From NCBI RefSeq assembly GCF_014205155.1, contig NZ_JACHMX010000001.1:124001-188000 (forward strand): a stretch of 64,000 bases of DNA, in the 5' to 3' direction. The notes beneath the pieces were generated by a model. That model was not told the DNA's origin, made no database searches, and saw nothing but the letters and a program-made list of their open reading frames with translations. Of this stretch, positions 26,521-34,982 are shown in pieces. Made by a program: the position numbers and the translations under genes. Position 1 is the stretch's first letter; each line of letters starts with the position of its first letter. Source of the DNA: Amycolatopsis umgeniensis (GTDB taxonomy: Bacteria; Actinomycetota; Actinomycetes; Mycobacteriales; Pseudonocardiaceae).

Positions 26521-27825
26521 TCAGGCGAGTGGCTTGTCCAGCACTGCCTTCACGTGGCTGAAGTTGTCGATCGAGTAGCGGCCGTGATAGCGGCCCATTC
26601 CGCTCTCCCCCACCCCGCCGAACGGCAGTTCGGGCGCCGCGAGATGGATGATCGCCGCGCCGAACACCAGACCGCCCGACGACGTCTCCGTCTCGATCCG
26701 GCGCTTCGTTTCGTCCGATTCGGTGAAGGCGTACAACGCCAGCGGCTTGTCGCGTTCGTTGACGAACGCCAGCGCCGCGTCGACGTCGGGGACGTCGATG
26801 ATCGGCAGGATCGGGCCGAAGATCTCGTCCTGCATCACCGGGGCGTCCGGGGAGACGCCGGTGAGCACGGTGGGCGCGATGTACTTCTCGTCGCGGTCGG
26901 CCTTGCCGCCGACGACCGCGGTTCCGTCGTCCAGCAAGGCGGCGAGCCGGTCGTAGTGCCGGGTCGAAATGATCCGGCCGTAGGTGTCACTGGTTGCGGG
27001 GTCCTCGCCGAACATCCCTTCGACGGTCTCGGCGAGGTGCTCCGCCAGCTTCGGGCCGGTGCCGCCGATCGCGAGGACGTAGTCGGGCGCGACGCAGGTC
27101 TGGCCCGCGTTCGCGAACTTGCCGTAGGCCAGCCGTTGCGCGGTCACGGCGAGATCAGCGCCCGGCTCGACGATCGCCGGGCTCTTCCCGCCCAGTTCGA
27201 GCGTGACCGGCGTGAGGTGCTTCGCCGCCGCGGCCATGACGATCCGGCCGACGGTGCCGTTCCCGGTGTAGAAGATGGTGTCGAACTTCTGCTCCAGCAA
27301 CGCCGTCGTCTCCGGGATCGCGCCCTCGACCACGCGGACGCCTTCGACGTAGTCGGGCAGATGCTCGGCGATCGCGGCCGAAGTGTTCGGCGACAGCTCG
27401 CTCGGCTTCACGACCGCGCAGTTACCCGCCGCCAGCGCTCCGACCAGCGGCGCCAGCACCAGTTGCAGCGGGTAGTTCCACGGCCCGATGATCAACGCGA
27501 CGCCGAGCGGTTCGCGGACGACGCGGCCGGAGCCGGGCCGCAGGGTCCGGGGCAGCTCGGCGGGCTCCGGATCCAGCCACGAGTCGAGGTTCTCCAGCGT
27601 GTGGTCGATCTCGTTGCGCACGAGCGCGATCTCCGCGCGTTTGGCCTCGACGGCGTTCTTGCGAAGGTCGGCGTAGACCGCCTTGAGGAAGACGTCCGCC
27701 TGTTCGGACAGGAGCGAACGCAATCCCATGAGCTGCTTCCGCCGCCAGGACACCGGTTTCGTGACGCCGGAACGGAAGAGGTCACGCAGCTCACCGACGA
27801 CTGCGGTGGCATCACTGCTTGTCAT
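26521..27825 (-). CDS. NAD(P)+-dependent aldehyde dehydrogenase
   Basis: A 434-residue protein starting MTSSDATAVVGELRDLFRSG at 27825; the frame extends 22 residues further upstream without support. The length and lack of the N-terminal extension fit the class 3-like (fatty aldehyde) branch. Visible: the cofactor-side segment GPWNYPLQL (about 114-122), PSELSP (141-146), catalytic Glu210 in LELGGKSP and nucleophile Cys244 in GQTCVAPDY. It oxidises aldehydes, probably aliphatic or aromatic, to acids in the cytosol. No partner enzyme is adjacent, and it is transcribed alone on the minus strand. Confidence 0.92.
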   Translation of the reverse strand: MTSSDATAVVGELRDLFRSGVTKPVSWRRKQLMGLRSLLSEQADVFLKAVYADLRKNAVEAKRAEIALVRNEIDHTLENLDSWLDPEPAELPRTLRPGSGRVVREPLGVALIIGPWNYPLQLVLAPLVGALAAGNCAVVKPSELSPNTSAAIAEHLPDYVEGVRVVEGAIPETTALLEQKFDTIFYTGNGTVGRIVMAAAAKHLTPVTLELGGKSPAIVEPGADLAVTAQRLAYGKFANAGQTCVAPDYVLAIGGTGPKLAEHLAETVEGMFGEDPATSDTYGRIISTRHYDRLAALLDDGTAVVGGKADRDEKYIAPTVLTGVSPDAPVMQDEIFGPILPIIDVPDVDAALAFVNERDKPLALYAFTESDETKRRIETETSSGGLVFGAAIIHLAAPELPFGGVGESGMGRYHGRYSIDNFSHVKAVLDKPLA

Positions 27826-27870
27826 GGATCCGAGCCTAACAACGTGGTCTGAAATCCGCCTCGAGAGAGC

Positions 27871-27945
27871 TGAAGGGCGCTTTCCCCGCATGGCATGCGG
27901 GAAAAGCGCCCTTCACCTCATGAGACGCGGGGAAAGCGTCCTTCA
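27871..27945. repeat. Three-armed palindromic element
   Basis: Arms 27871-27892 and 27894-27915 (core AAGGGCGCTTT) match at 21 of 22 positions around one base. A third copy of the right arm (GCGGGGAAAGCGTCCTTCA, 27927-27945) follows as a direct repeat. It lies upstream of the ALDH gene and just past the end of the glucanase gene, so it may terminate the latter. Confidence 0.7.
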
Positions 27946-27956
27946 GCCCCCGGGCG

Positions 27957-30290
27957 CTACGGGTAGCTGACCAGGTTGCTCGGCGTGGTCCCCGGCGGGG
28001 TCACCGCCCCCGCGTCGTTGATCACGTGGGTGATGGTCCCCTTGTAGTTCAGCGAAACCGTCACCAGGTTGTGGAACCGGACGCCGGAGCGGTTCGGCAC
28101 CTCGAACGCGTGGTACAGGTTCACCGCGGGGTTGTCGTTGAAGAAGCAGTAGCTGCCCAGGCCCCACGCCTCGTGCGAGGTCACGTTGTCCCCCACCTTG
28201 TAGGCGGCGTATCCGTTGAGCCCGTTGGGACTCTTCCAGCCCGCTTGATCCGGGACGTCGTAGGGGATCTCGTTCTGGAAGAAGATCGTCCGGCCGTTCT
28301 GGCCGTTCCAGATCACCTGGTACTTCTGGTAGTGCTCGACGAACAGACCGGTCGCCAGCACGTTGTCGCCGTTGACGACCACCCCGGTGTCGCCGGTGTT
28401 GACCGTCCAGCCGTAGGTGCCCGCGTTGCCGTGGTCTGCCCGCCAGGCCCAGATGTGGTCGATGATCGTGTCACGGCTGTTGACGATCAGGCTGTTCGTC
28501 GCCTTCCCCGCGATCTGACCGCCGATCCGGAAGAACACGTCCTGCAGGGTCGTCGGGTTGGCCGAGTGGTTCGCCGTCGAACCCGCCGGGCCGACCGTCA
28601 GCAGCGACTGCGAGTTGGTGGTGCCCGCGTCGAACAGCAAGCCCTTGAGCCGGACTCCGTCCACGTCGGCGACCTTCATCGCGTCGACGCCGTTGTCCGG
28701 CACCAGCGTCGGATAGCCGACGCCGAGGACGACGGTGTTGGCCTTGGTCACGTTCAGCGTCTGGTTGAGGTGGTAGACGCCCGGCGTGAAGAACAGGTTG
28801 CACCCCTGGGAAAGGGCGTTGTTGATCGACGACGCCGTGTCCCCCGCCTTCACGACGTAGAACTGGCTCATCGGCAGCGAACTCCCCTGCGTGCCGCCGT
28901 TGGCCCAGCTCGGCCCGGAGGCGTTGGTACGCAAGGAGGGCAGGAAGACGCGGTACTTGCCGGAACCGTCGAGGTAGAGGTACGGGACGTCGCGCGACAC
29001 CGGCGTGGTGCCGAGCGTGGTCTCCGGCGGGTTCGGGAAGGTGTTCGCCGGGGCGCCGTTCGTCCCGGAGAAGACCATGTTCCAGACGCCGCCTTCCCAG
29101 CTGCCGTAGCTGCTGTCACGCGTGTACCACTGCTGCTGCGAGATCGACGCCGTCTTGCCCGAGACCTTGCTGTCGGCGGTGTACCCGCCGCTGGCGAAGC
29201 CGTAGCTGGCCGGGAAGAGGTTGAGCCCGCCGCGGATGTCCATCCGCCGGAACGGCGCGGCCTGCGCGACGGCCCAGCGGGTCGCGCCGCTGCTCGGCAC
29301 GACGGCCAGGTTCTCCGTCGAACGCCAGAAGTTCTGCAGCGCCACACCCTTGTCCGACTCGTTGAACGCGTCGACGGTCACGTCACCGTTGATGACGACG
29401 TCCCCCGGGTTCTGCCCGAGACCCGCGACAGACGTGTAGTAGCCGACATCGTCGTGAATGCCGTTGTACACGCCGGGCTTGAACAGATGCGCGTACCGGC
29501 GTTCGGTGAACTGCGCGGTCAGGGTGTCCTTCTGCGCGTTGAAGTCCGCGTCGAGCTTGCTCTGGATCGACGACGCCGACATGCCCGGGTCGAAGATCCG
29601 CACGTTCGGGCCGAAATCCGGGACCTCGGCTTGAGCCGGACAGGTCGCCTGTGTCGATCCGATCGTGTAGCTCGCCGACGCCACCGGCGAGTTCGCCGAG
29701 CCCGGCTTGAGCGCGATCGCGGAAACCGTCGAGGACGCGGAGACCGTGATCGGCCCGGTGTACTGAGTGGACGACGCCGTCGGCGTCGATCCGTCCACTG
29801 TGTACCGGATGGTCGCGCCCGCGGTCGCGGTCGACAACGTCACCGAGCGAGCGCTCGGATAGCTGCCGCCCGGCGGGTCGAATGTCGGCGAAGCGACGGT
29901 CGTGCCGCTGCCGCCGTGCGTGTAGCCGAAATGCGGGGTGTCGTACTGCGGCCCGCTCTTCTCGTAGGTGAACCAGTAGTCGAGCACCGTGCCGGCGGCC
30001 AGCGAACCGACGGTGTGCCGCCAGGTCCCCCCGCTGTCGGTCATCCGGACGTTCTGCTGGCCCACGCCCGGGACACCGGTGTAGTGGATGTCGACGTACC
30101 GCGCGGTCGTCGCCGGGGTGAAGGAGAACTGCGCCTGGGTCGCGTTCAAGGACGCGGCGCTCTGGCTGTAGTCGGCGGCCGCGGCGGTGGCACCGCCGAG
30201 ACCGGCCGCGATCAGGAGCGCGGAAAGGCCGAGGGCGAGCACGCCCCGAACCCCTTTCCGCCGCTTGGGCTGCACAAAGATCCGGTCCAC
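27957..30290 (-). CDS. Secreted beta-helix glucanase-like protein with CBM56 and chitobiase-type domains
   Basis: A 777-residue protein from GTG 30290 with an ideal GGAGGTG site six to eight bases before it. Order: Sec signal peptide (about 15-40, ending TAAAADYS); a CBM56-like module (about 42-130, QQNVRMTDSGGTWRHTVGSL and TYEKSGPQYDTP), a fold known to bind beta-1,3-glucan; a chitobiase-C-like beta-sandwich (TIRYTVDGSTP, about 155-225); then about 550 residues of right-handed beta-helix like GH55/pectate-lyase-type proteins (often mis-called adenylyl cyclase). Likely attacks fungal or plant beta-glucan outside the cell. The catalytic Glu cannot be pinned down by eye. A DasR-like site lies about 105 bases upstream. 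Confidence 0.85.
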   Translation of the reverse strand: MDRIFVQPKRRKGVRGVLALGLSALLIAAGLGGATAAAADYSQSAASLNATQAQFSFTPATTARYVDIHYTGVPGVGQQNVRMTDSGGTWRHTVGSLAAGTVLDYWFTYEKSGPQYDTPHFGYTHGGSGTTVASPTFDPPGGSYPSARSVTLSTATAGATIRYTVDGSTPTASSTQYTGPITVSASSTVSAIALKPGSANSPVASASYTIGSTQATCPAQAEVPDFGPNVRIFDPGMSASSIQSKLDADFNAQKDTLTAQFTERRYAHLFKPGVYNGIHDDVGYYTSVAGLGQNPGDVVINGDVTVDAFNESDKGVALQNFWRSTENLAVVPSSGATRWAVAQAAPFRRMDIRGGLNLFPASYGFASGGYTADSKVSGKTASISQQQWYTRDSSYGSWEGGVWNMVFSGTNGAPANTFPNPPETTLGTTPVSRDVPYLYLDGSGKYRVFLPSLRTNASGPSWANGGTQGSSLPMSQFYVVKAGDTASSINNALSQGCNLFFTPGVYHLNQTLNVTKANTVVLGVGYPTLVPDNGVDAMKVADVDGVRLKGLLFDAGTTNSQSLLTVGPAGSTANHSANPTTLQDVFFRIGGQIAGKATNSLIVNSRDTIIDHIWAWRADHGNAGTYGWTVNTGDTGVVVNGDNVLATGLFVEHYQKYQVIWNGQNGRTIFFQNEIPYDVPDQAGWKSPNGLNGYAAYKVGDNVTSHEAWGLGSYCFFNDNPAVNLYHAFEVPNRSGVRFHNLVTVSLNYKGTITHVINDAGAVTPPGTTPSNLVSYP

Positions 30291-30392
30291 GTCGTGACAC
30301 CTCCGGCGTTGGAAATCCACGGGCGAAGCAATTCGTTGCGCGCCACAACAAAGTAGCCGTCCGTGCCATATGTCCAGATCACGCTTCGGTAA

Positions 30393-30413
30393 CAGTGGTG
30401 GTCCAAACCACTG
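30393..30413. promoter_or_regulatory. Candidate DasR (dre-like) operator
   Basis: CAGTGGT and ACCACTG form an inverted repeat. The 14-mer GTGGTCCAAACCAC within it (30398-30411) differs at two positions from the Streptomyces DasR consensus core STGGTCTAGACCAS. It sits about 105-125 bases upstream of the glucanase-like gene. DasR, the GlcNAc-responsive GntR regulator, controls chitinase genes in Streptomyces; control here is inference. Confidence 0.5.
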
Positions 30414-30441
30414 ACTGGGCCAGAAGACGGCGCGATAGACG

Positions 30442-30464
30442 GCCGTTCGGCGTCACCGAACGGC
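30442..30464. terminator. Hairpin after the zinc-ribbon gene
   Basis: GCCGTTCGG (30442-30450) and CCGAACGGC (30456-30464) pair perfectly around a five-base loop, 16 bases past the stop of the minus-strand gene ending at 30480. Confidence 0.7.
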
Positions 30465-30479
30465 GCGATCGGGCGCCTG

Positions 30480-30935
30480 TCAGCTGTCGGGGACGACGTA
30501 GAGCGTCGAAGCTTCCCCACCGTGCATGGCGCTCAGGCTGGCCCGGCAGGCCAGGAGCACCTCTCGGTTCGCGACCGTGTCCGGCGGGACGCCGCAGCCG
30601 TCGCAAGAGAGCTCGACCGATCCCGGGAAGTCCTCGACGACCTCGACGTCGACAGTGCGATCGCACCGGCGGCACCACCGGTGCCCGGTGACGACCAGGA
30701 CGTGCATCGGATCGGAGACGCACTCATGCACCCAGCAGCGGTGGACGTAGCAAGTGGTCCGCACGTGCGCGCTCAGCCCGTGTTCCTCGGCCACGTCTTC
30801 CGCGGCGAGGATCGCGGCCAGCCGCCGGTCTTCGATCTCGCCGTACCGGTCCCGGCGCCGGGCCGGCGGTGCCGCGTCCGCCTCCGCGAGCAGTCTGAGA
30901 TGAGCCCTCGAGTGTGGCGAAGTACGAAGCACCAT
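30480..30935 (-). CDS. Hypothetical protein with a zinc-ribbon-like Cys cluster
   Basis: A 151-residue soluble protein starting MVLRTSPHSRAHLRLLAEAD at 30935. Residues 60-115 hold many Cys and His: TTCYVHRCWVHEC, then HRWCRRCDRTVDVEV and ELSCDGCG. The last two CxxC pairs, about 20 residues apart, have the spacing of a zinc ribbon; the first cluster may bind a second metal. I recognise no named family. It is monocistronic, divergent from the peptidase gene at 31103, and followed by a hairpin. Codon use matches neighbours, so it looks real. Confidence 0.65.
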   Translation of the reverse strand: MVLRTSPHSRAHLRLLAEADAAPPARRRDRYGEIEDRRLAAILAAEDVAEEHGLSAHVRTTCYVHRCWVHECVSDPMHVLVVTGHRWCRRCDRTVDVEVVEDFPGSVELSCDGCGVPPDTVANREVLLACRASLSAMHGGEASTLYVVPDS

Positions 30936-31102
30936 GTGGGTCTCAACCTTTCGGCGTCCACGGGAAGTCTTATCAGGTCACTTCCGATTTCGCCGGAGTG
31001 ACACCCGACCGGGCGACAAGAGACTGGCCCGTTTGTACGGCCCTTGTATTCGCGCTGCTCATGCTGACCGGACAACGGGTGAGTTCGTTCAGGAGGCAGG
31101 AA

Positions 31103-31933
31103 TTGTTGACCAAGGTAGCCGTGCTCGCGACAGCGACCGCGCTCTCGTTCGGTGTGGCCGCACCGGCCAGTGCCGAAGTGACCGCGGCCGCGTTGCCCGC
31201 GGCCAGCATGGAAGCGGTGCTCAAGGCCGCGCAGATCGACCCGCGCCGGGCGGACAGCGCGCTGACCCCGGGTGCCAAGGACAGCGTGCTGCTGGTGGAG
31301 CAGGCGCTGGCCGCCAAGGGATTGCTCGACCAGCAGTACGTCGACGGCCACTTCGGCACGTCGACGATCAACGCGTACTCCAGCTACCAGAAGTCGCTGG
31401 GGTACACCGGGATCGACGCCTCCGGCTTGCCGGGCAAGACGTCGCTCGAGAAGCTGGGCGACGGCCGGTACACGGTGACCGCGACGGTCTCGGCGGGTAG
31501 CCGCCTGACCTATCACGGCAAGACCATGAACACCCGGACCAAGGCGATGCTGGTGAAGGCCGAGGCTCTGCTCGGCAGGCAGTTCACCATCACGCAGGGC
31601 TCGTACAACCCTGGCGGCGTCGGCGCTTCGGCCGGTACGCACGACGGTGGCGGCGCGCTCGACATCGGCGTCGAGGGCATGTCCTCGGCCACGCGGACCG
31701 ACGTCGCGCGAAAGCTTCGCCAGGTGGGCTTCGCGGCTTGGATCCGGACACCGGCTCAGGGCTTCGCCTACCACATCCACGCCATCGCACTGTCCGATCC
31801 GGACTTGTCGTCCGGTGCTCAGCACCAGGCCGGCGACTACTACCTCGGCTACAACGGCCTCGCGGGCCGTGGTTCCGACGACGGCCCCGCCGTCTCGCCG
31901 AAGCTCACCTGGGAGGAGTACCAGCGCGCGTGA
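31103..31933 (+). CDS. Secreted peptidoglycan-binding, M15-like peptidase
   Basis: A 276-residue protein. I choose TTG 31103 because AGGAGG lies six bases upstream; an ATG at 31061 is in frame but has no site. The signal peptide ends GVAAPASAEV. Residues about 50-115 form a peptidoglycan-binding-1 domain (LLVEQALAAKGLL, HFGTSTINAYSSYQKSLGY). The C-terminal domain has the LAS/M15 zinc pattern: GTHDGGGALDIG and YHIHAIAL. Such enzymes act as D-Ala-D-Ala or L-Ala-D-Glu carboxy- or endopeptidases on cell-wall stem peptides. It ends at a strong terminator. Confidence 0.85.
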   Translation: MLTKVAVLATATALSFGVAAPASAEVTAAALPAASMEAVLKAAQIDPRRADSALTPGAKDSVLLVEQALAAKGLLDQQYVDGHFGTSTINAYSSYQKSLGYTGIDASGLPGKTSLEKLGDGRYTVTATVSAGSRLTYHGKTMNTRTKAMLVKAEALLGRQFTITQGSYNPGGVGASAGTHDGGGALDIGVEGMSSATRTDVARKLRQVGFAAWIRTPAQGFAYHIHAIALSDPDLSSGAQHQAGDYYLGYNGLAGRGSDDGPAVSPKLTWEEYQRA

Positions 31934-31940
31934 CCCGGTT

Positions 31941-31993
31941 CCCGAAGGCCACCTTTCGCCGGCGTTGATCACCGGCGAAAGGTGGCCTTCGGG
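31941..31993. terminator. Strong palindromic terminator
   Basis: A perfect 22-bp inverted repeat (arms 31941-31962 and 31972-31993, core AAGGCCACCTTTCG) around a nine-base loop, eight bases after the peptidase stop. Its arms share the AAGG-CC-type core of the palindromes at 26406 and 27871. Confidence 0.8.
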
Positions 31994-32056
31994 CCGTCCG
32001 TGGACGCCCGGGTAGGCTTCGGCGCGACGGCAAAACCAGTGGGAAGGGAACATCGC

Positions 32057-32680
32057 GTGGAGGATCGACCGGTCGGTCAGTGGCTCGACGAGCTGGCTTC
32101 GAAGGCCTCGACGCCCGGTGGTGGCGCGGCGGCCGCGATGAACGCCGCCGTGGGTGCCGCACTGGTCTCCATGGTGTGCAACCTGACCATCGGCAAGCCG
32201 AAGTACGCCGAGCACGAGGCGACGATGACCGAGGCGCTCGCCAAGGCCGAAGACCTTCGCGGTCGTGCGCTCGGCCTCGCCGCCGACGACGCCGCCGCGT
32301 TCGACGCCGTGGTCTCCGCGTACAAGCTCCCGAAGGCCACCGACGAGGAGAAGCAGGCCCGCAGCGCCGCGATCCAGGCCGCCCTGGTCGGCGCCGCCGA
32401 CGTCCCGCTGCGGACGGCCGCCCTCGCCGCCGAGGTCATCGACGTCGCCGCCTCGATCCTCGAAGGCGCCAACACCAACGTCATCTCCGACATCGCGGTC
32501 GCCGCCTCCTCCGCCAAGTCGGCTCTCGAATCGGGCGTGGTCAACGTCGAGGTCAACCTCGCGTCGATGTCGGACGAGCAGCTCCGCAAGGAGACCGAGG
32601 CCCGCCTCGCCGAGTACACCCCGGCCGCCGGGCGTGCCGACGCTCTCATCGCCCAGGTTCGCGAGAGGATCGCCCGATGA
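32057..32680 (+). CDS. fchA: Methenyl-tetrahydrofolate cyclohydrolase (cyclodeaminase family)
   Basis: A 207-residue protein from GTG 32057 (VEDRPVGQWLDELASKASTP) behind GGGAAGGGA. It has the family's N-terminal STPGGGAAAAMNAAVGAAL signature, the helix LVSMVCNLTIGKPKYAEHE and a helical body, at the usual 200-210 residue length. The family interconverts 5,10-methenyl-THF and 10-formyl-THF (FchA) or deaminates formimino-THF (FTCD). Its stop overlaps the ATG of folD (ATGA), so the proteins are made together. Because the partner FolD has lost its cyclohydrolase lysine, the FchA role is the better reading. Confidence 0.9.
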   Translation: MEDRPVGQWLDELASKASTPGGGAAAAMNAAVGAALVSMVCNLTIGKPKYAEHEATMTEALAKAEDLRGRALGLAADDAAAFDAVVSAYKLPKATDEEKQARSAAIQAALVGAADVPLRTAALAAEVIDVAASILEGANTNVISDIAVAASSAKSALESGVVNVEVNLASMSDEQLRKETEARLAEYTPAAGRADALIAQVRERIAR

Positions 32681-33510
32681 CGCTGATCGACGGGCGCGCG
32701 ATCGCCGCCGCCATCACCGCCGAGGTCACCGAGACCGCCGCCAAGCTGCGCGAATCGGGCACCGTTCCGACGCTGGCCGTGCTGGTGCCGACCGACGACG
32801 ACGCCACCGCCTGGTACGTGCGCTCGATCGAACGCGCCGCGAAGAAGGTCGACATCGACTGCCGCGTGGTCAAGCTGGAGAACCCGACGGGCGAGGACGT
32901 CACCCGCGAACTCGACAAGCTGTCCGCGGACCCGTCGGTCCACGGCATCATCTGCCAGACCCCCCTGCCCGAAGGTGTGACGCTCGACCACGTCGGCGCG
33001 CATATCGACCCGGCCAAGGACGTCGACGGCGCCAACCCGGTCAGCCTCGGCCGTCTCGCCGCGGGCCTCCCGACCTACGCGCCCGCGACCGCCGCCGCGG
33101 TACTGGAGATCCTGAAGCGCGAGCAGGTCGCGCTGTCCGGTGCCCAGGTCGCCGTCGTGGGCCGCTCGACCGTCGTCGGCAAGCCTGCCGCGCTGCTATT
33201 GCTCGGCGAGAACGCGACAGTGACCGTCTGCCACTCCCGCACGAAGGACCTCGCGGCGGTCACCAAGACCGCCGACGTCCTGGTCGTGGCCGTGGGCCGC
33301 GCGCACTTCGTCGGCGCGGACCACGTCAAGCCCGGCGCCGTGGTGATCGACGTCGGCACCAACCCGACCCCCGAAGGCGGGCTCGTCGGCGACGTCGACC
33401 AGGCCGCGGTCGAGGAGATCGCGGGCTCGATCACGCCGGTCCCCGGCGGCGTCGGCCCGGTCACCACTTCGCTGCTGCTGCGGCACACGGTCACCGCCGC
33501 GCAGGCCTGA
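32677..33510 (+). CDS. folD: Methylene-THF dehydrogenase FolD with substituted cyclohydrolase lysine
   Basis: A 277-residue protein starting MTLIDGRAIAAAITAEVTET, overlapping fchA by four bases. FolD normally oxidises 5,10-methylene-THF with NADP+ and hydrolyses methenyl-THF. The Rossmann loop GRSTVVGKPAA, the conserved Gln in ICQTPLPEG, the Asp in KDVDGANP and the C-terminal TPVPGGVGPVT are intact. The YxxxK motif (Tyr52/Lys56 of E. coli FolD) reads YVRSI, so the catalytic Lys is Ile51 (codon ATC, 32827-32829). By family knowledge this should abolish cyclohydrolase but not dehydrogenase activity. Its 3' end overlaps the convergent TetR gene by 20 bases. Confidence 0.95.
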   Translation: MTLIDGRAIAAAITAEVTETAAKLRESGTVPTLAVLVPTDDDATAWYVRSIERAAKKVDIDCRVVKLENPTGEDVTRELDKLSADPSVHGIICQTPLPEGVTLDHVGAHIDPAKDVDGANPVSLGRLAAGLPTYAPATAAAVLEILKREQVALSGAQVAVVGRSTVVGKPAALLLLGENATVTVCHSRTKDLAAVTKTADVLVVAVGRAHFVGADHVKPGAVVIDVGTNPTPEGGLVGDVDQAAVEEIAGSITPVPGGVGPVTTSLLLRHTVTAAQA

Positions 33511-34084
33511 CCCCCGAGCCGACGACGGCGGCCACGGTCTTCCGGACCTGGGCCGCCTCCGGCCTGGCACCCGTACGATCGGCGAACAGCAGATGTGTCG
33601 CGCCGATGAGCGTGGCTGCCAGCGTATCGACGTCGGCGTTCTCGCCGATCCTGCCCGCATCGCGTTCGGCCTTGAGATAACCCGCGATCATCACGGCCGC
33701 CTGCGTCAGCACCGGGACCCCGGCCGGCCACTCGCGACGCAACCGGGCACGGAGTTCGTCGCGGAAGATCACCAGCGGGACGATCGCGACCGCGACCGAC
33801 TCGAACACCGCCGTGAGTGCCGCCGCCAGGTTGTCGACCACCGTTCCGGTGCCGACAGCCTTCCGCAGGCTCTCTTCGTCCAGCTTCTCGATCCGGTCCA
33901 GCACGAACTCCGCGAGGAACGCGTCGAAGTCGTCGAAATGCCGGTGCAGCACGCCTTTCGCGCAGTCAGCCTCTGTGGTCACGGCGCGGCTGGTCAGGCC
34001 GCTCGGCCCGTCCCGCAGCAGGACCCGTTCAGCGGCGTCGAACAACTGCGCGCGCACGGCGCGCAGGGCTACCCCGGTCGGCAT
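33491..34084 (-). CDS. TetR-family transcriptional repressor
   Basis: A 197-residue protein starting MPTGVALRAVRAQLFDAAER at 34084. The N-terminal 50 residues form the TetR HTH (LTSRAVTTEADCAKGVLHRHF), followed by a helical ligand-binding domain. It is divergent from a SAM-methyltransferase gene, and two near-identical 16-bp palindromes lie between the starts, so it almost certainly represses both genes. The ligand is unknown. Its stop overlaps the end of the convergent folD. Confidence 0.92.
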   Translation of the reverse strand: MPTGVALRAVRAQLFDAAERVLLRDGPSGLTSRAVTTEADCAKGVLHRHFDDFDAFLAEFVLDRIEKLDEESLRKAVGTGTVVDNLAAALTAVFESVAVAIVPLVIFRDELRARLRREWPAGVPVLTQAAVMIAGYLKAERDAGRIGENADVDTLAATLIGATHLLFADRTGARPEAAQVRKTVAAVVGSGVRPARR

Positions 34085-34103
34085 ACGGCTCCTTCGCGTT
34101 GAC

Positions 34104-34144
34104 GAGTGGGCATGTGCCCACTTAAGGTGGGCACATGCCCACTC
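34104..34144. promoter_or_regulatory. Double TetR operator between divergent genes
   Basis: Two 16-bp near-palindromes, GTGGGCATGTGCCCAC (34106-34121) and GTGGGCACATGCCCAC (34127-34142), are separated by five bases and are inverted relative to each other. Together they make an 18+5+18 perfect inverted repeat. The second contains the ATG of the methyltransferase gene, so repressor binding would cover the start codon. Confidence 0.85.
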
Positions 34145-34938
34145 TACCTTCGGGGCAAGAGCCTCACCGTCATCGACAGGCCGCGGAATCCTTCGGCGTG
34201 GACGCCGAACGCTACGACCGGACCCGGCCCGCCTATCCCCCGGAACTCATCGAACACCTCACCGCGACCGCTCCCGGCCGCGAAACCCTCGACGTCGGCG
34301 TCGGCACCGGGATCGAAGCGCGCCAGCTCCAGGCGGCGGGCTGTCACGTCCTGGGCGTCGAACCCGATCCGCGGATGGCCGAGTTCGCCCGCCGCGGCGG
34401 GATCGACGTCGAGGTCGCGAAATTCGAAACCTGGGATCCCGCCGGGCGCCGGTTCGACCTGCTCGTCTCCGGGCAGGCCTGGCACTGGGTCGACCCGGTG
34501 GCGGGAGCCGCCAAGGCCGCCGAAGTGCTGCGGCCCGGCGGTCTCTGGGCCGCGTTCTGGCACGTGCCCGAACCACCGGAAGAGGTCACGGACGCCTTGG
34601 CGGACGCGTACCAGCGGTTCGTTCCCGACGCCCCGATCGACCTCAAGAGTGTGCCGAAACAGCCCGCCGACCCGTACGGGCCGCTCATCGCGAAGGTCGC
34701 AGACGGTCTGCGCGAAGCAGGCGGGTTCGGTGAACTGGAGCGAATCCGCCACGACTGGGAACGCATCCACACTCGCGACGAATGGCTGGACCAGCTTCCG
34801 ACGTTCGGCTCGCTCACCTGGGTCGAACCCGTTGCACAGCACAAGATCCTCGCCGAAGTCGGCGAGGCGATCGACCGGATGGGCGGCCGGTTCACCACCC
34901 GCTATGCCACCGTCGCGATCACCGCGGTCCGGGACTGA
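34135..34938 (+). CDS. SAM-dependent class I methyltransferase
   Basis: A 267-residue protein starting MPTLPSGQEPHRHRQAAESF, with AAGGTGG four bases before the ATG, inside the operator. Motif I (ETLDVGVGTGIEARQL, about 50-65), motif post-I (GCHVLGVEPDPRMAEFAR) and FDLLVSGQAWHWVDP mark the Methyltransf_11/25 fold of actinobacterial stand-alone methyltransferases related to UbiE/Tam. The acceptor is unknown. It is controlled by the divergent TetR, which hints at detoxification or modification of the TetR ligand. No operon partner follows; the next gene is convergent. Confidence 0.9.
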   Translation: MPTLPSGQEPHRHRQAAESFGVDAERYDRTRPAYPPELIEHLTATAPGRETLDVGVGTGIEARQLQAAGCHVLGVEPDPRMAEFARRGGIDVEVAKFETWDPAGRRFDLLVSGQAWHWVDPVAGAAKAAEVLRPGGLWAAFWHVPEPPEEVTDALADAYQRFVPDAPIDLKSVPKQPADPYGPLIAKVADGLREAGGFGELERIRHDWERIHTRDEWLDQLPTFGSLTWVEPVAQHKILAEVGEAIDRMGGRFTTRYATVAITAVRD

Positions 34939-34982
34939 CTCGCCGGTGACAGGAGCCGCGCCGCTCCCGCCACCGGCGTCCG

